64,000 nucleotides of DNA, taken from assembly GCF_000425185.1 (NCBI RefSeq), contig NZ_AULH01000010.1:62001-126000 (forward strand). Reading direction: 5' to 3'. Every line of letters begins with the position of its first letter. Position 1 is the stretch's first letter. The position numbers and the translations under genes are program-made. The stretch is from Pleomorphomonas koreensis DSM 23070. Lineage in GTDB: Bacteria; Pseudomonadota; Alphaproteobacteria; Rhizobiales; Pleomorphomonadaceae. Shown in pieces: positions 6,455-16,675 of the stretch. Under the pieces are notes generated by a model. It searched no databases, was not told the DNA's origin, and saw only the letters and a list, made by a program, of their open reading frames with translations.

Positions 6455-9385
6455 ATGATGGCCGTCCTGACCAAGCTGACGCACGTCACCCGCTATGTCT
6501 ACGACCGGCCGGTGCTGCTGTCGCCGCAACTGGTGCGTCTCCGGCCCGCCCCGCACGGCCGGACGAAAATCTCCGCCTATGCGCTGAAGGTGGCGCCCGA
6601 GCGGCATGTCCTCCACTGGCAGCAGGACCCGCACGGCAACTGGCTGGCTCGCCTGATCTTTTCCGAGCCGACGACCGAGTTCTCGGTGATCGTCGATCTT
6701 CTGGCCGAGATCGCCCCCCGCAATCCATTCGACTTCTTCATCGACGAGACAGCCGCCGACTGGCCGTTCGCCTACGCGCCGGACCTCGCGCGGGATCTTG
6801 CCCCCTTCCTCGCCCTGGAAGGGGAGGGCGAACTGTTCGCGGCCTATCTCGCGACGATCCCGCGCGAGCGGATGCCGACCACCGATTTCCTGGTCGGCGT
6901 CAACCGGGCCTTGCATGGCCACGTCGCCTACGAGGCCCGCCTCCAGCCGGGCGTGCAGAGCCCGGAGGAGACGCTCGCCCGCCGCGCCGGCTCCTGCCGC
7001 GACAGTGGCTGGCTGCTCGTCCAGCTGCTGCGCCGGCTCGGCGTCGCCGCCCGCTTCGTCTCCGGCTATCTCATCCAGCTGCGGGCGGACGTCGAGACCC
7101 CCGACGGCCCGGCCGCCGATTCTGCCGACCTGCACGCCTGGGCCGAGGCCTACATTCCCGGCGCCGGCTGGATCGGCCTCGATCCCACCTCGGGCCTTCT
7201 GGCCGGCGAGGGCCACATTCCGCTGGCCGCGACGCCGCACTACCGTTCGGCGGCGCCGATTTCCGGCGTCTATGGCGCGCCGGCCGGCACGGAGACCGAT
7301 TTCTCCTTCCGGATCGAGGTCGCCCGCCTCGATGGTCCGGGCGCCAGCCGGCCGATTCCCGACGCGGCCTGGGTGCGGCTCGACCGGCTGGGCGCGGCGG
7401 TGGACGCCGAGCTTCAGGCCGGCGGCGCGCGTCTCGCCACGGCTGGCGAATTCGCCTTCGTCCCCGCGGAAGACGATGGAGCGGGTGGGCGCGGCCTTGC
7501 CGACGACCTGCTTCGCCGACTCGCCATTCGCCTGGCGCCGGGCGGCCTGCTGCACCACGGCGGCGGACCGGACTGGGCTCTGTCGCTCCACTGGCGCCAC
7601 GACGGCAAGCCGATCTGGCGTAATCCCGATCTCACGGCGCCCGAACGCCAGCCGGCGCCGGCCGACGCCGAGACGGCCTGCGCCCTGGCCCGCGGTATCG
7701 CCCGCCGGCTCGGCCTGTCCCGCCGCCTCGCCATCCCCGCCTACGAGGACCCGATCCATCTCGCCGAGGCGGAGGAAAGCGCGGGACGGTTTGAGACGCC
7801 GGAGGCGCCCGTCCATCTCGCCGGCCTGTCCGACGCCGGTCCCGGCGCGCCTGCCGCCTATGTGCTGCCGCTCGGACGCTGCCCGGCGGCGGACGGCGGC
7901 TGGCAATCGGAAGCCTGGCACCTCCGGCGCGGCCGGCTCTATCTCGTGCCCGGCGAGGCGCCGGCCGGGCTGCGCCTGCCGCTCGCCGCGTTGCCGGCCG
8001 AGGATGTCGTGCGCACGGCGCTGAGCGTCGAACCGCATGGCGGCCGGCTCTGCGTGTTCCTGCCGCCGGTCGATGATGCCGACGGCTATCTGACGCTGCT
8101 CGCCGCCGTCGAAGCGACGGCCGAGGATCTTAGCCTGCCTGTCCATGTCGGCGGCCATCCGCCGCCGGCCGATCCCCGCTTCGCCGTGCTGCGCGCCACG
8201 CCCGAGGCCGGCGCCGTCGTCATCGGTCTGCCGCCGGCCGCCGCCTGGACGGAGGTCGTCACCGTCGCCACTGTCCTTTACGAGGAAGCGCGGTCCTGCG
8301 GTCTCGGTACCGAGCGGTTCGCGCCCGACGGCCGCGCCGCCAGCGCCGGCGGCTGCCTGCTGGCGGGCGGCAATCCGTTTATCGAGCGGCCCGACGTCCT
8401 GAGAAGCCTTGTTCTCTACGTTCAGCGGCATCCCTCGCTGTCCTACCTGTTTTTCGGCCCGTCGATCGGCTCGGCCGGCCGGGCGCCGCGCCTTGACGAG
8501 GGACGGCCGGATGCGCTGTCCGAGCTGGAGATCGCACTCTCCCGGCTGCCGGCGCCGGGCGAGGCAACCGGTCCGATCAAGCCGTTTGTCGGCGATTTTC
8601 TCGCCATCGCCGGTCGTGGCGAGATCGACCTCGGCAGCCTGTTGTCGCCGGACGGGGCGGGTGTCATCGCCTGCCGGGCCTTGGCAACGCCGCTCGACGC
8701 TCGCCTGGCGCTTGCGCAGCACCTGCTGTTCCGGGCGCTGATCGCCTGGTTCTGGCGCGAGCCGCAACAGGGCTGTTTCACGCGGCACGGCACGGCGCTC
8801 CTCGACCGCTTCCTGCTGGAGCATTTCGTCTGGCGCGACTTTCTCGACGTGCTCGCCGATCTCGAGCGGGCCGGCTATGCCGTGGAGCCGCTGTGGTACG
8901 AGGCGCAGCGCGAGGCGCGCTTCCCGTATGTCGGCGGTGTCGAGCGGCAGGGCGTATCGCTCGAGTTGCGCGGCGCCCTCGAACCCTGGCGGGGCGACGC
9001 GGCGCGCCCCGTCGAACGTTTGCAGGTGCGTGTCGCCGGCTTCGATGCTGCCCGTTACGTGCTCGCCTGCAACGGCCGCCGCGTGCCGCTTGTCGACACC
9101 GGTCACGCTGGCATCCATGTCGGCGGCGTCCGCTTCCCGGCCGACCTACCGCTGATCTTCGATATCGTCGATCGCCGGTCAATGCGCTCGCTGGGCGGTG
9201 CCGGCTATTCGCCGGCTTTTCCCGGCGGCCAGCCTGGCGACGCTCCGCCGGTCAACGCTCGGGAAGCGGCGGCGCGACGGCTCGCCCGTTTCCAGGAGAT
9301 TGGTCATACGCCCGGCATCGTGGCCCTACCATCCGAGGAGCCGCCCGGCGAGTTTCCGACGACGCTCGACCTGCGCCGGTACTGA
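6455..9385 (+). CDS. transglutaminase-like / DUF2126 protein
   Basis: A large cytoplasmic protein (976 residues, somewhat shorter than the usual ~1100) with three parts: a bacterial transglutaminase N-terminal beta domain (residues ~1-80), a transglutaminase core with a complete Cys181 (GSCRDSGW), His227 (DLHAWAEAY) and Asp243 (GLDPTSGL) triad, and a DUF2126 region over most of the C-terminal half. The last residues (PTTLDLRRY) are typical of the DUF2126 end. Family members usually neighbour other transglutaminase and alpha-E domain genes, possibly in a peptide-ligase pathway; no such partner is present here. GGGAGAG lies just before the tandem ATGs at 6455/6458. Confidence 0.88.
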   Translation: MMAVLTKLTHVTRYVYDRPVLLSPQLVRLRPAPHGRTKISAYALKVAPERHVLHWQQDPHGNWLARLIFSEPTTEFSVIVDLLAEIAPRNPFDFFIDETAADWPFAYAPDLARDLAPFLALEGEGELFAAYLATIPRERMPTTDFLVGVNRALHGHVAYEARLQPGVQSPEETLARRAGSCRDSGWLLVQLLRRLGVAARFVSGYLIQLRADVETPDGPAADSADLHAWAEAYIPGAGWIGLDPTSGLLAGEGHIPLAATPHYRSAAPISGVYGAPAGTETDFSFRIEVARLDGPGASRPIPDAAWVRLDRLGAAVDAELQAGGARLATAGEFAFVPAEDDGAGGRGLADDLLRRLAIRLAPGGLLHHGGGPDWALSLHWRHDGKPIWRNPDLTAPERQPAPADAETACALARGIARRLGLSRRLAIPAYEDPIHLAEAEESAGRFETPEAPVHLAGLSDAGPGAPAAYVLPLGRCPAADGGWQSEAWHLRRGRLYLVPGEAPAGLRLPLAALPAEDVVRTALSVEPHGGRLCVFLPPVDDADGYLTLLAAVEATAEDLSLPVHVGGHPPPADPRFAVLRATPEAGAVVIGLPPAAAWTEVVTVATVLYEEARSCGLGTERFAPDGRAASAGGCLLAGGNPFIERPDVLRSLVLYVQRHPSLSYLFFGPSIGSAGRAPRLDEGRPDALSELEIALSRLPAPGEATGPIKPFVGDFLAIAGRGEIDLGSLLSPDGAGVIACRALATPLDARLALAQHLLFRALIAWFWREPQQGCFTRHGTALLDRFLLEHFVWRDFLDVLADLERAGYAVEPLWYEAQREARFPYVGGVERQGVSLELRGALEPWRGDAARPVERLQVRVAGFDAARYVLACNGRRVPLVDTGHAGIHVGGVRFPADLPLIFDIVDRRSMRSLGGAGYSPAFPGGQPGDAPPVNAREAAARRLARFQEIGHTPGIVALPSEEPPGEFPTTLDLRRY

Positions 9386-9500
9386 CCAGCTGATACGAAA
9401 ATTTGCCGGATAAATTTATGAAAAGGGCGGAATTTCGCGGTCGGTGCCCATGGCGCCGATGTTTGCTCGGTTGATATTAACCCGGCTAAATTTCTAATCG

Positions 9501-11051
9501 TCAACTTCCGACCGGCGGCGGCAGCAAGTCCTGCCCGATGGCCTCGGCAAGCCGGCCGGAGGCGACCATGCGGGTGGCCGCGGCGATATCAGGCGCGAAA
9601 TGCCGATCGTCGGCGAGCGGCGGCACTTCGGCGCGCAACAGGCCGATGGCGGCGGCGAGCGGCGCCGACGTGGCGAGCGGCGCGTGGAAGCCGATCCCTT
9701 GCGCGGCGGCGAGATATTCGATGCCGACGACCGAAGCGGCGTTCCTCGCCATCGCCGTGAGGCGGCGGGCGCCGTGGGCCGCCATGGAAACATGGTCTTC
9801 CTGGTTGGCGGAGGTCGGGATGGAATCGACCGAGGCCGGATGGGCCATCTGCTTGTTCTCGGAGACCAGCGCTGCCGCCGTCACCTGCGGGATCATGAAG
9901 CCGGAGTTGAGGCCGGGCCGCGGCGTCAGGAAGGCGGGCAGGCCGGAGAGCGCCGGGTCGACCAGCATGGCGACGCGCCGTTCGGCCAGCGAGCCGATCT
10001 CGCAAAGGGCGAGCGCCAGCATGTCGGCGGCGAAGGCCACCGGTTCGGCGTGGAAATTGCCGCCGGAGATCACCTCGCCGGTGTCGGTGAACACCAGCGG
10101 ATTGTCGGACACGCCGTTGGCCTCGTCGGCCAGCGTTGAAGCCGCCTGGCGCAGCAGGTCGAGGATGGCGCCCATCACCTGCGGCTGGCAGCGCAGGCAA
10201 TAGGGATCCTGCACGCGGCCGTGATCGTCGAGGTGCGAGGCGCGGATGGCCGAGCCCGCCAGCAGGGCGCGCAGGCTGTCGGCGACGTCGATCTGGCCGC
10301 GGTGGCGGCGGAGCAGGTGGATGCGCGGATCGAACGGCCCGTCGGACCCCTTGGCGGCGTCGACGGACAGCGCGCCGGTGATCAGCGCCGCCTGGAACAC
10401 CCGTTCGGCCTCGAACAGGCCGGCGAGGGCGAGGGCGGTCGACACCTGCGTGCCGTTGAGAAGGGCGAGGCCCTCCTTGGGGCCGAGTTCCAGCGGCTGG
10501 AGGCCGCTCTCGCCCAGCGCCAGGGCGGCGTCGACCGGCTTGCCGTCGATGAGGAAGGCGCCCACGCCCATCAGCGCCGCCGTCATGTGGGCGAGCGGCG
10601 CGAGATCGCCGGAAGCGCCGACCGACCCCTGGCCGGGGATGACCGGGATCAGGCCGCGGTCGAGGCAGGCGGCGAGATGGACCAGCGTTTCCCAGCGGAC
10701 GCCGGAGGCGCCCTGGGCAAGGCTCGACAGCTTCAGCGCCATGATCAGCCGGACCACCGGCGCCGGCAGCGGCTCGCCGACGCCGGCGGCATGCGACAGC
10801 ACGATGTTGCGTTGCAGCGTCTTGAGGTCGGCGGCGTCGATCCGCACCGAGGCGAGCTTGCCGAAACCGGTGTTGACGCCGTAGACCGGCTCGCCCTTGC
10901 CGATGATCGCCGCGATGGCGGCGGCGGCGGCGTCGACGCGCGGCTCGGCCGACGGATCGAGCGTCACGCCGTCGCCGAAATAGACGGCGCGCCAGACGGA
11001 CAGCGGCACCTCGCCGGGGATCAGGCGATGAAGGGTCGGGGTGTCGGTCAT
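9501..11051 (-). CDS. hutH: histidine ammonia-lyase
   Basis: Removes ammonia from histidine to give urocanate, the first step of histidine degradation. At 516 residues it matches the family. The MIO prosthetic group forms from Ala146-Ser147-Gly148 in [14 protein letters not shown], and the N-terminal YGVNTGFG motif (residues 57-64) is intact. Its start overlaps the stop of hutI by 4 bases, so the two are translationally coupled. hutU and hutG are not in the window. Confidence 0.97.
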   Translation of the reverse strand: MTDTPTLHRLIPGEVPLSVWRAVYFGDGVTLDPSAEPRVDAAAAAIAAIIGKGEPVYGVNTGFGKLASVRIDAADLKTLQRNIVLSHAAGVGEPLPAPVVRLIMALKLSSLAQGASGVRWETLVHLAACLDRGLIPVIPGQGSVGASGDLAPLAHMTAALMGVGAFLIDGKPVDAALALGESGLQPLELGPKEGLALLNGTQVSTALALAGLFEAERVFQAALITGALSVDAAKGSDGPFDPRIHLLRRHRGQIDVADSLRALLAGSAIRASHLDDHGRVQDPYCLRCQPQVMGAILDLLRQAASTLADEANGVSDNPLVFTDTGEVISGGNFHAEPVAFAADMLALALCEIGSLAERRVAMLVDPALSGLPAFLTPRPGLNSGFMIPQVTAAALVSENKQMAHPASVDSIPTSANQEDHVSMAAHGARRLTAMARNAASVVGIEYLAAAQGIGFHAPLATSAPLAAAIGLLRAEVPPLADDRHFAPDIAAATRMVASGRLAEAIGQDLLPPPVGS

Positions 11052-12250
11052 TCACCTCTCCAGTAGCGGGCGGCGAGCGGATTGAAGCCCAGGCGGTAGA
11101 CCAGCTCGGCCGGGCGCTCGGCATCCCAGACGGCGAGGTCGCACCATTTGCCTGCAACGATCGAGCCGGTGTCGCCGGCAAGACCGAGCGCGGCGGCGGC
11201 GTTTATGGTCAGGCCGGCGAGGCACTCGGCCACGGTCAGGCGGAACAGCGTCGCCGCCATGTTCATGGCGAGAAGCGGCGAGGTGAGCGGCGAGGTGCCG
11301 GGGTTGCAGTCAGTGGCGACGGCCATCGCCACGCCGTGGCGGCGGAACAGCTCGACGGGCGGCAGCTTGGTCTCGCGCAGCGTGTAGAAGGCGCCGGGCA
11401 GCAGCACGGCGACAGTGCCGGTTTCGGCCATGGCGGCGACGCCGGCCTCGTTCGTGTATTCGAGATGATCGGCGGACAGTGCCCTGTGACGGGCGGCCAG
11501 CGCCGCGCCGCCGAGGTCGGAAAGCTGGTCGGCGTGCAGCCGCACGGCAAGGCCGAGCCGGCGGGCGGTGGCGAAAAAGGCATCGACCTCGGCGGGCGAA
11601 AAGGCGATCCCCTCGCAGAAGGCATCGACGCTGTCGGCGAGGCCCTCGGCGGCAACGGCCGGCAGCAGCGCGTCGCGGACCCGCGCCAGATAGCCGGCTC
11701 GGTCGTCGCGGTATTCGGGCGGCAGGGCGTGCAGGCCAAGGAAGGTGGTGCTGACCGTGACCTTGCGCTCCTCGGCCAGCCGGCGGGCGGCGCGGAGCTG
11801 GGCAAGTTCGGTCTGGAGATCGAGGCCGTAGCCGGATTTCACCTCGACGGTGGTGACACCCTCGGCGATCAGCCGGTCGAGGCGGGCGAGGGCGCTCCGG
11901 ACGAGGCCATCCTCGCCGGCCGCCCGGGTGGCGGCGACGGTGGAAACGATGCCGCCGCCGGCCCTGGCGATCTCCTCGTAGCCGGCGCCGGCCAGCCGCA
12001 GCTCGAATTCGCGCGCCCGGTCGCCGCCGTGGACGAGATGGGTGTGGCAGTCGATCAGGCCGGGGGTGACCAGCCGTCCCTCGAGGTCGATCGCCTCGGC
12101 GCCGCGCGCCGCCGCCGGCAGGCCGTCTTCCGGACCGGCATAGGCGATGCGGCCGTCGACGGCGAGGATCGCCGCTTGCTCGATGGGCACGAGATCGGCG
12201 GGGTCGGCCATCGAGACGAGGCGGGCGTTGCGGAACAGGCGGGCGGCCAT
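11048..12250 (-). CDS. hutI: imidazolonepropionase
   Basis: Amidohydrolase-superfamily enzyme hydrolysing imidazolone-5-propionate to N-formimino-L-glutamate, the third step of histidine degradation. The 400-residue length is normal. The metal-binding His-x-His is H69-T-H71 in [14 protein letters not shown], and the distal ligands lie in HADQ and DHLEYT segments. It is first in the hutI-hutH operon. A HutC-type operator lies 34 bases upstream of its start codon. Confidence 0.96.
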   Translation of the reverse strand: MAARLFRNARLVSMADPADLVPIEQAAILAVDGRIAYAGPEDGLPAAARGAEAIDLEGRLVTPGLIDCHTHLVHGGDRAREFELRLAGAGYEEIARAGGGIVSTVAATRAAGEDGLVRSALARLDRLIAEGVTTVEVKSGYGLDLQTELAQLRAARRLAEERKVTVSTTFLGLHALPPEYRDDRAGYLARVRDALLPAVAAEGLADSVDAFCEGIAFSPAEVDAFFATARRLGLAVRLHADQLSDLGGAALAARHRALSADHLEYTNEAGVAAMAETGTVAVLLPGAFYTLRETKLPPVELFRRHGVAMAVATDCNPGTSPLTSPLLAMNMAATLFRLTVAECLAGLTINAAAALGLAGDTGSIVAGKWCDLAVWDAERPAELVYRLGFNPLAARYWRGE

Positions 12251-12283
12251 GACGATCCCCGGGGACGGTTCATGTCTTCGGTG

Positions 12284-12305
12284 TTGTCCTTATATGTATA
12301 GACAA
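12284..12305 (-). promoter_or_regulatory. HutC-type (GntR family) operator upstream of hutIH
   Basis: TGTATAGACA at 12295-12304 fits the GTnTAnAC core recognised by HutC/GntR repressors, and it is embedded in a larger inverted repeat TTGTC (12284-12288) with GACAA (12301-12305). It sits just upstream of hutI, where urocanate-relieved repression by HutC would be expected. No hutC gene is in the window. Confidence 0.6.
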
Positions 12306-12523
12306 CCTCGGGGCCGATGCAAGCAACTCGCGACCGCCAGGGATCGGCGCCATCCGGAGAGGCGCCCGACTTGCGCAAGACAGTGGCGCGAAATCCGAAT
12401 GGGTCATCGAAAATCGGTATCCCACTCTATGGACAACACAGCCCGGAAATGCTGCATTGCCGGCCGCATCGTCCGGCTGCTCCCTTCGGGGCTCCGGCGG
12501 TTTTCCCTTGTCCGGAGTTGTCC

Positions 12524-13294
12524 ATGTCGCCGCTCGCCCTCTTCAGCCTCGAAGGCCGCAAGGCGCTGGTGACCGGCGCCAGCCGCGGCATCGGCCGGGC
12601 GGTGGCCGAGGCGCTGGCCGGCGCCGGCGCCGACGTGGCGATCACCGCCCGCGACAACGCCTCACTCGGCGAGACGGCGGCGGCCATCGCGGCGCTCGGC
12701 CGGCGAGCCGTGCCGCTCGTCCTCGACGTTCGCGACGTCGCCTCAAGCCGGGCGGCGGTGGAACAGGCGGCCGACGGGCTCGGCGGCCTCGACATCCTCG
12801 TCAACAACGCCGGATACGAGGAGGTGACGCCGTCGCTGGAGGTCGGGGAAGCGGTGTGGGACCGGGTGGTCGACACCAACCTCAAGGGCGCCTTCTTCGT
12901 GGCGCAGGCGGCGGCGCGGCGCATGCAGGCGGCCGGCCGCGGCGCCATCGTCAACCTCGCCTCGCTGACCAGCTATGTCGGCGTGCCGACGGCGGCGCCC
13001 TATGGCGCGTCGAAGGCCGGGCTGATCGGCATGACGCACGCGCTCGCCGCCGAATGGGCGAGTCTGGGCATCCGCGTCAACGCCATCGCGCCCGGCTATT
13101 TCCGCACGGCGATGACCGAGGTGTTCTATCGGGACGAGACATGGCAGGCGGCGATGCTCGGCAAGATCCCGCTCGGCCGCTTCGGGGCGCTCGACGACCT
13201 GGCGGGCGCGGTGATCTTCCTCGCCTCCGACGCCTCGGCCTATGTCACCGGCCAGTGCATTCCGGTGGATGGCGGGTATCTTGCCTCTATTTGA
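12524..13294 (+). CDS. SDR family oxidoreductase
   Basis: A 256-residue classical short-chain dehydrogenase: TGASRGIG cofactor motif near residues 17-24, NNAG, and the catalytic Tyr160-x3-Lys164 in PYGASKAG. The acidic/small residue pattern after the second strand (ARDNAS) does not settle NAD versus NADP. Start 12524 gives the normal SDR N-terminus; the longer upstream frame has no family similarity. It is the first gene of a + strand run that continues through the ABC transporter, HisD-like and alcohol dehydrogenase genes, so it probably oxidises or reduces the same imported substrate. Confidence 0.9.
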   Translation: MSPLALFSLEGRKALVTGASRGIGRAVAEALAGAGADVAITARDNASLGETAAAIAALGRRAVPLVLDVRDVASSRAAVEQAADGLGGLDILVNNAGYEEVTPSLEVGEAVWDRVVDTNLKGAFFVAQAAARRMQAAGRGAIVNLASLTSYVGVPTAAPYGASKAGLIGMTHALAAEWASLGIRVNAIAPGYFRTAMTEVFYRDETWQAAMLGKIPLGRFGALDDLAGAVIFLASDASAYVTGQCIPVDGGYLASI

Positions 13295-13405
13295 GGCATG
13301 CACAAAAATACCTCGATTAGCCGGTGGCGGCTTGTCCAGGGATGTATATGGTGGTTCGGCCGCCGCACGGGACGGCGGCGCGGCGTGAGGGCAGAGAGCA
13401 AGGGG

Positions 13406-14518
13406 ATGACGACATTGATGGGGACCGATGCGCCGTTCGCGGTGTCGGTGCGCGGCGTCAACATGGTGTTCGACGGCGTGCATGCGGTGCGCGACGCCAC
13501 CTTCGACCTCGAAAAGGGGCGGTTCCTGACCATCCTCGGCCCGTCCGGCTCGGGCAAGACGACGCTGCTCAGGATGATCGCCGGCTTCGGCAAGCCGACC
13601 TCCGGCGAGGTATTCATCAACGGCCTCGCCGTTGGCTCGGTGCCGCCGCACCGGCGGTCGATCGGCATGGTGTTCCAGAAGCTCGCCCTGTTCCCGCACA
13701 TGACGGCGGCCGAGAACGTCGCCTTTCCCCTGCGGATGCGCCGCTTCGACGCCCGCACCATCCCGGACCGCGTCCAGCGCTATCTCGACCTCGTCAAGCT
13801 CGGCAAGCTCGGCGACCGCCGCATCCACGAACTCAGCGGCGGCCAGCAGCAGCGCGTCGCCATCGCCCGCGCCCTGGTGTTCGAGCCGGACCTCTTGCTG
13901 CTCGACGAGCCGCTGGCGGCGCTCGACCGCAAGCTCCGCGAGGAGATGCAGCTCGAATTCCGCCGCATCCAGCGCGAACTCGACGTCACCACCATCAACG
14001 TCACCCATGATCAGCGCGAGGCGCTGGTGGTGTCCGACGAGATCATCGTCATGGACCACGGCCGCATCCAGCAGAAGGCGCGGCCGGAAGCCACCTACCG
14101 TCAGCCGAGCAACGCCTTCGTCGCCAACTTCATCGGCGTCACCAATTTCATCGACGGCATGGTGACGGCCGTCGACGGCGACACCATCGCCTTCGACCGT
14201 CCCGGCCTCGCCGGCCGGCCCGGCAACGGCTTTCGTCCCCTCGTTGGCATGGCGGCGCGCGGCGCGCTCCGGGCCGAGCAGATCCGCATCGCCGGCGGCC
14301 GCGAGGCGCTGGGCGACGTCGACACCGTGTTCGAAGGCGCCGTCACCGACGCCATCTTCGAGGGCGAGCGCGTCGTCTACGAGGTGACGGTGCCGGACCT
14401 CGACGGCGCGGCACTCCGGGTATTCGACCACGACCCCGTCGCCCACAGCCAGCACGAGGTGGGCGCCGCCGTGGCGGTCGGCTGGAACGCCCGAGACGTG
14501 CTGGTGTTCGGCGACTGA
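13406..14518 (+). CDS. polyamine-type ABC transporter ATP-binding protein (PotA-like)
   Basis: A 370-residue cytoplasmic ATPase with a Walker A GPSGSGKT at residues 45-52, the LSGGQQQR signature near residue 143, a Walker B LLLLDEPLAALD, and a C-terminal TOBE-type regulatory extension, as in PotA/FbpC transporters. The start was placed at 13406 because the upstream in-frame extension is Arg-rich and unlike the family; AGGGG is adjacent. The gene order ATPase, binding protein, two permeases is the usual one for this importer class. The ligand is unknown. Confidence 0.9.
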   Translation: MTTLMGTDAPFAVSVRGVNMVFDGVHAVRDATFDLEKGRFLTILGPSGSGKTTLLRMIAGFGKPTSGEVFINGLAVGSVPPHRRSIGMVFQKLALFPHMTAAENVAFPLRMRRFDARTIPDRVQRYLDLVKLGKLGDRRIHELSGGQQQRVAIARALVFEPDLLLLDEPLAALDRKLREEMQLEFRRIQRELDVTTINVTHDQREALVVSDEIIVMDHGRIQQKARPEATYRQPSNAFVANFIGVTNFIDGMVTAVDGDTIAFDRPGLAGRPGNGFRPLVGMAARGALRAEQIRIAGGREALGDVDTVFEGAVTDAIFEGERVVYEVTVPDLDGAALRVFDHDPVAHSQHEVGAAVAVGWNARDVLVFGD

Positions 14519-14553
14519 ACGGGATTTCCCATAAAAACCAGAGGAGAACGACA

Positions 14554-15663
14554 ATGACTGGATGGACCAAAGCCGATTTCGATCTGAGCCGTCGCCGTTT
14601 CCTGCGTGGCGTCGGCCTTGCCGGCGCGGCCGGTCTCACCGGCCTGCCGCTCCGCGCCTTCGCCGCCGAGCCGGACAAGCCCAGGGAACTGATCGTCCGC
14701 GCCTGGGGCGGCTCGTGGGTGGACAGCCTGAAGGCCGGCGTTTCCGATCCCTTCACAAAGCTGACCGGCATCGCCGTCCGCCACGATCTCACCGAGGACA
14801 ACGAGATCCAGCCCAAGCTGTGGGCCGCCGCGGCGCAGAAGCGCGTGCCGCCGATCCACGTCAACTGGGACACCACCACCAACGCCACCAAGTCGGCGCT
14901 GCGCGGCGTCACCGAGGACCTGTCGGATCTGCCCAACCTCAAGACGGTGAGCGAGGCGGCCAAGCCGGTCGGCGTCGACGGCTATCCGATCGTCAACACC
15001 TACGGCTACGTCTACGTGCTGGCCTACCGGCCGGGGGCCTTCCCCGACGGCGCGCCGAAATCGTGGAAGGTGCTCACCGACCCGAAGTTCAAGGGCCGCG
15101 TCGCCGTCTACAACGACGGCATCGGCCTGCATTTCCCGGCCGAGATCGCCGGTGGCGGCAAGCTTGAGGACATCCCCGGCAACATGCAGCCGGCCTGGGA
15201 CTTCTTCACCGCGCTCAAGGCCAACGAGCCGCTGATGGGCGAGGACCCCGATTTCACCACCTGGTTCCAGAAGGGCGAGATCGACGTCGCCTGCACCATC
15301 TCCTCCAACGCCCGCGAGGCCAAGAAGAACGGCATCGACATCGCCTGGACCGTGCCGGAGGAGGGCGCCACCTACGAGACCGACGGCCTCTGGGTGCCGA
15401 AGTACCTGCCGGAGAACGAACTCTACTGGGCCAAGCAATACGTCAACTTCGCGCTGACCCAGGAGGCGCAGCAGGTGTGGCTCGACGGCCTCGGCCTGCC
15501 GGGCGTGGCGCCGGGCCTCAAGCCGCCGGCCGATCTCGTCGGCGACCCGTCCTATCCGGTGAAGCCCGAGGATTATGCCAGGCTGCTGCGCGTCTCCTCC
15601 AAGGTCGAGGTCGAGCACGAGAGCGAGTGGTTCGGCAAGTTCAAGGAAATCATGCAGGGCTGA
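14554..15663 (+). CDS. ABC transporter substrate-binding protein, polyamine-type, Tat-exported
   Basis: A 369-residue periplasmic solute-binding protein of the PotD/FbpA type. The N-terminus has a twin-arginine signal (SRRRFLRGVGLAGAAGLTG then an AFAA cleavage region around residue 39), so it is probably exported folded. A strong GAGGAGA ribosome site precedes the ATG. The mature part (LIVRAWGGSWVDSLKAGVSDPF) is the family's typical opening strand. The polyamine label describes the fold family; its ligand is likely the substrate of the dehydrogenases encoded in the same run. Confidence 0.9.
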   Translation: MTGWTKADFDLSRRRFLRGVGLAGAAGLTGLPLRAFAAEPDKPRELIVRAWGGSWVDSLKAGVSDPFTKLTGIAVRHDLTEDNEIQPKLWAAAAQKRVPPIHVNWDTTTNATKSALRGVTEDLSDLPNLKTVSEAAKPVGVDGYPIVNTYGYVYVLAYRPGAFPDGAPKSWKVLTDPKFKGRVAVYNDGIGLHFPAEIAGGGKLEDIPGNMQPAWDFFTALKANEPLMGEDPDFTTWFQKGEIDVACTISSNAREAKKNGIDIAWTVPEEGATYETDGLWVPKYLPENELYWAKQYVNFALTQEAQQVWLDGLGLPGVAPGLKPPADLVGDPSYPVKPEDYARLLRVSSKVEVEHESEWFGKFKEIMQG

Positions 15664-15733
15664 CCTCGCCCTTTCCGTCATTGCCCGCCGCCGTCGGCGG
15701 CGGGCCGCCTTTCCGAGATTAGCCGGCTTATCA

Positions 15734-16675
15734 ATGCGCGCGCGCCGAACTTCCTACCCTCTCTCCTGGCGGCTGATGGACGCCCTCGAAGCGGTGGCCG
15801 CCGCCCTGTGGCCGCGGCGCCTGTCGTCGGCGGTGCCCTGGCTGATGCTGCTGCCGGCCGTGGTGCTGACCGGCCTTCTGGTGCTCGGCCTCTGGGAAAT
15901 GGCCGACGGCTCGTTCCGCACCCTCGACACGGCGACCTTCCTGCCGTCCGACGACTATTCCTTCGCCAACTATCACCGCGCCTTCACCGAGAAGCTGTTC
16001 GTCACCGTGGCGAGCCGCAGCCTGATCGGCTCGCTGATCGTCACCGCCGCGACGCTCGTTCTTGCCTTTCCCTATTCCTACGTCATGGTCAGGACGCGCT
16101 CGGCGGCCTTGAGAAAATTCCTGCTGATCGCCCTGTTCCTGCCCTTCTTCATCGGCCAGGTGGTGCGCGCCTACGGCTGGCTGATCATCCTGGGCTCGCA
16201 GGGCATGGTCAACGAGGCGCTCGGCCTGGTCGGCGTGGCGCCGATCCGCCTCCTCTACAACTATCCGGCCGTGCTGTTCGGCCTCGTCCAGTACATGCTG
16301 CCGTTCGCCGTGCTGATGCTGGCGCCGGCGCTGACGGCCATTCCCGAGGAGATGGAATCTGCGGCCGGCTCGCTCGGCGCCAACTGGGTTCGCACTTTCG
16401 TCCACGTGGTGCTGCCGATGGCCAAGCCCGGCTTCATCGGCGCCGGCCTCGTCGTGCTGACGCTGTCGCTGACCGATTTTGCCATCCCGGCCATCCTCGG
16501 CGGCGGCTCGCAGGACTTCATCGCCAACGCCATCTACGACCAGTTCTTCCGTACCTCCGACCAGGGCATGGGCGCGACGCTGGCGCTGCTCCTGGTCGCC
16601 GTCGGCTCGATCATGGTCGGCGTGGTGTTCGCGCTGTTCGGGGCCGGCACGCTGGCCATGGGGAGGAAGCCATGA
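15734..16675 (+). CDS. ABC transporter permease (PotB-like)
   Basis: A 313-residue inner-membrane permease with about six hydrophobic helices and the EAA-type coupling loop (MESAAGSLGANWVRTFVHVVLPMAKPG). ATG 15734 was chosen because it gives a normal cytoplasmic N-terminus; the longer open frame overlaps the binding-protein gene. Its stop overlaps the start of the next permease (ATGA), as usual for paired permeases. Confidence 0.9.
   Translation: MRARRTSYPLSWRLMDALEAVAAALWPRRLSSAVPWLMLLPAVVLTGLLVLGLWEMADGSFRTLDTATFLPSDDYSFANYHRAFTEKLFVTVASRSLIGSLIVTAATLVLAFPYSYVMVRTRSAALRKFLLIALFLPFFIGQVVRAYGWLIILGSQGMVNEALGLVGVAPIRLLYNYPAVLFGLVQYMLPFAVLMLAPALTAIPEEMESAAGSLGANWVRTFVHVVLPMAKPGFIGAGLVVLTLSLTDFAIPAILGGGSQDFIANAIYDQFFRTSDQGMGATLALLLVAVGSIMVGVVFALFGAGTLAMGRKP

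Noticed and set aside
6377-9118. 913-codon open frame antisense to the DUF2126 gene
   Set aside because: Another GC-skew shadow, low-complexity Arg/Gly/Ala translation; the sense frame has a complete catalytic triad.
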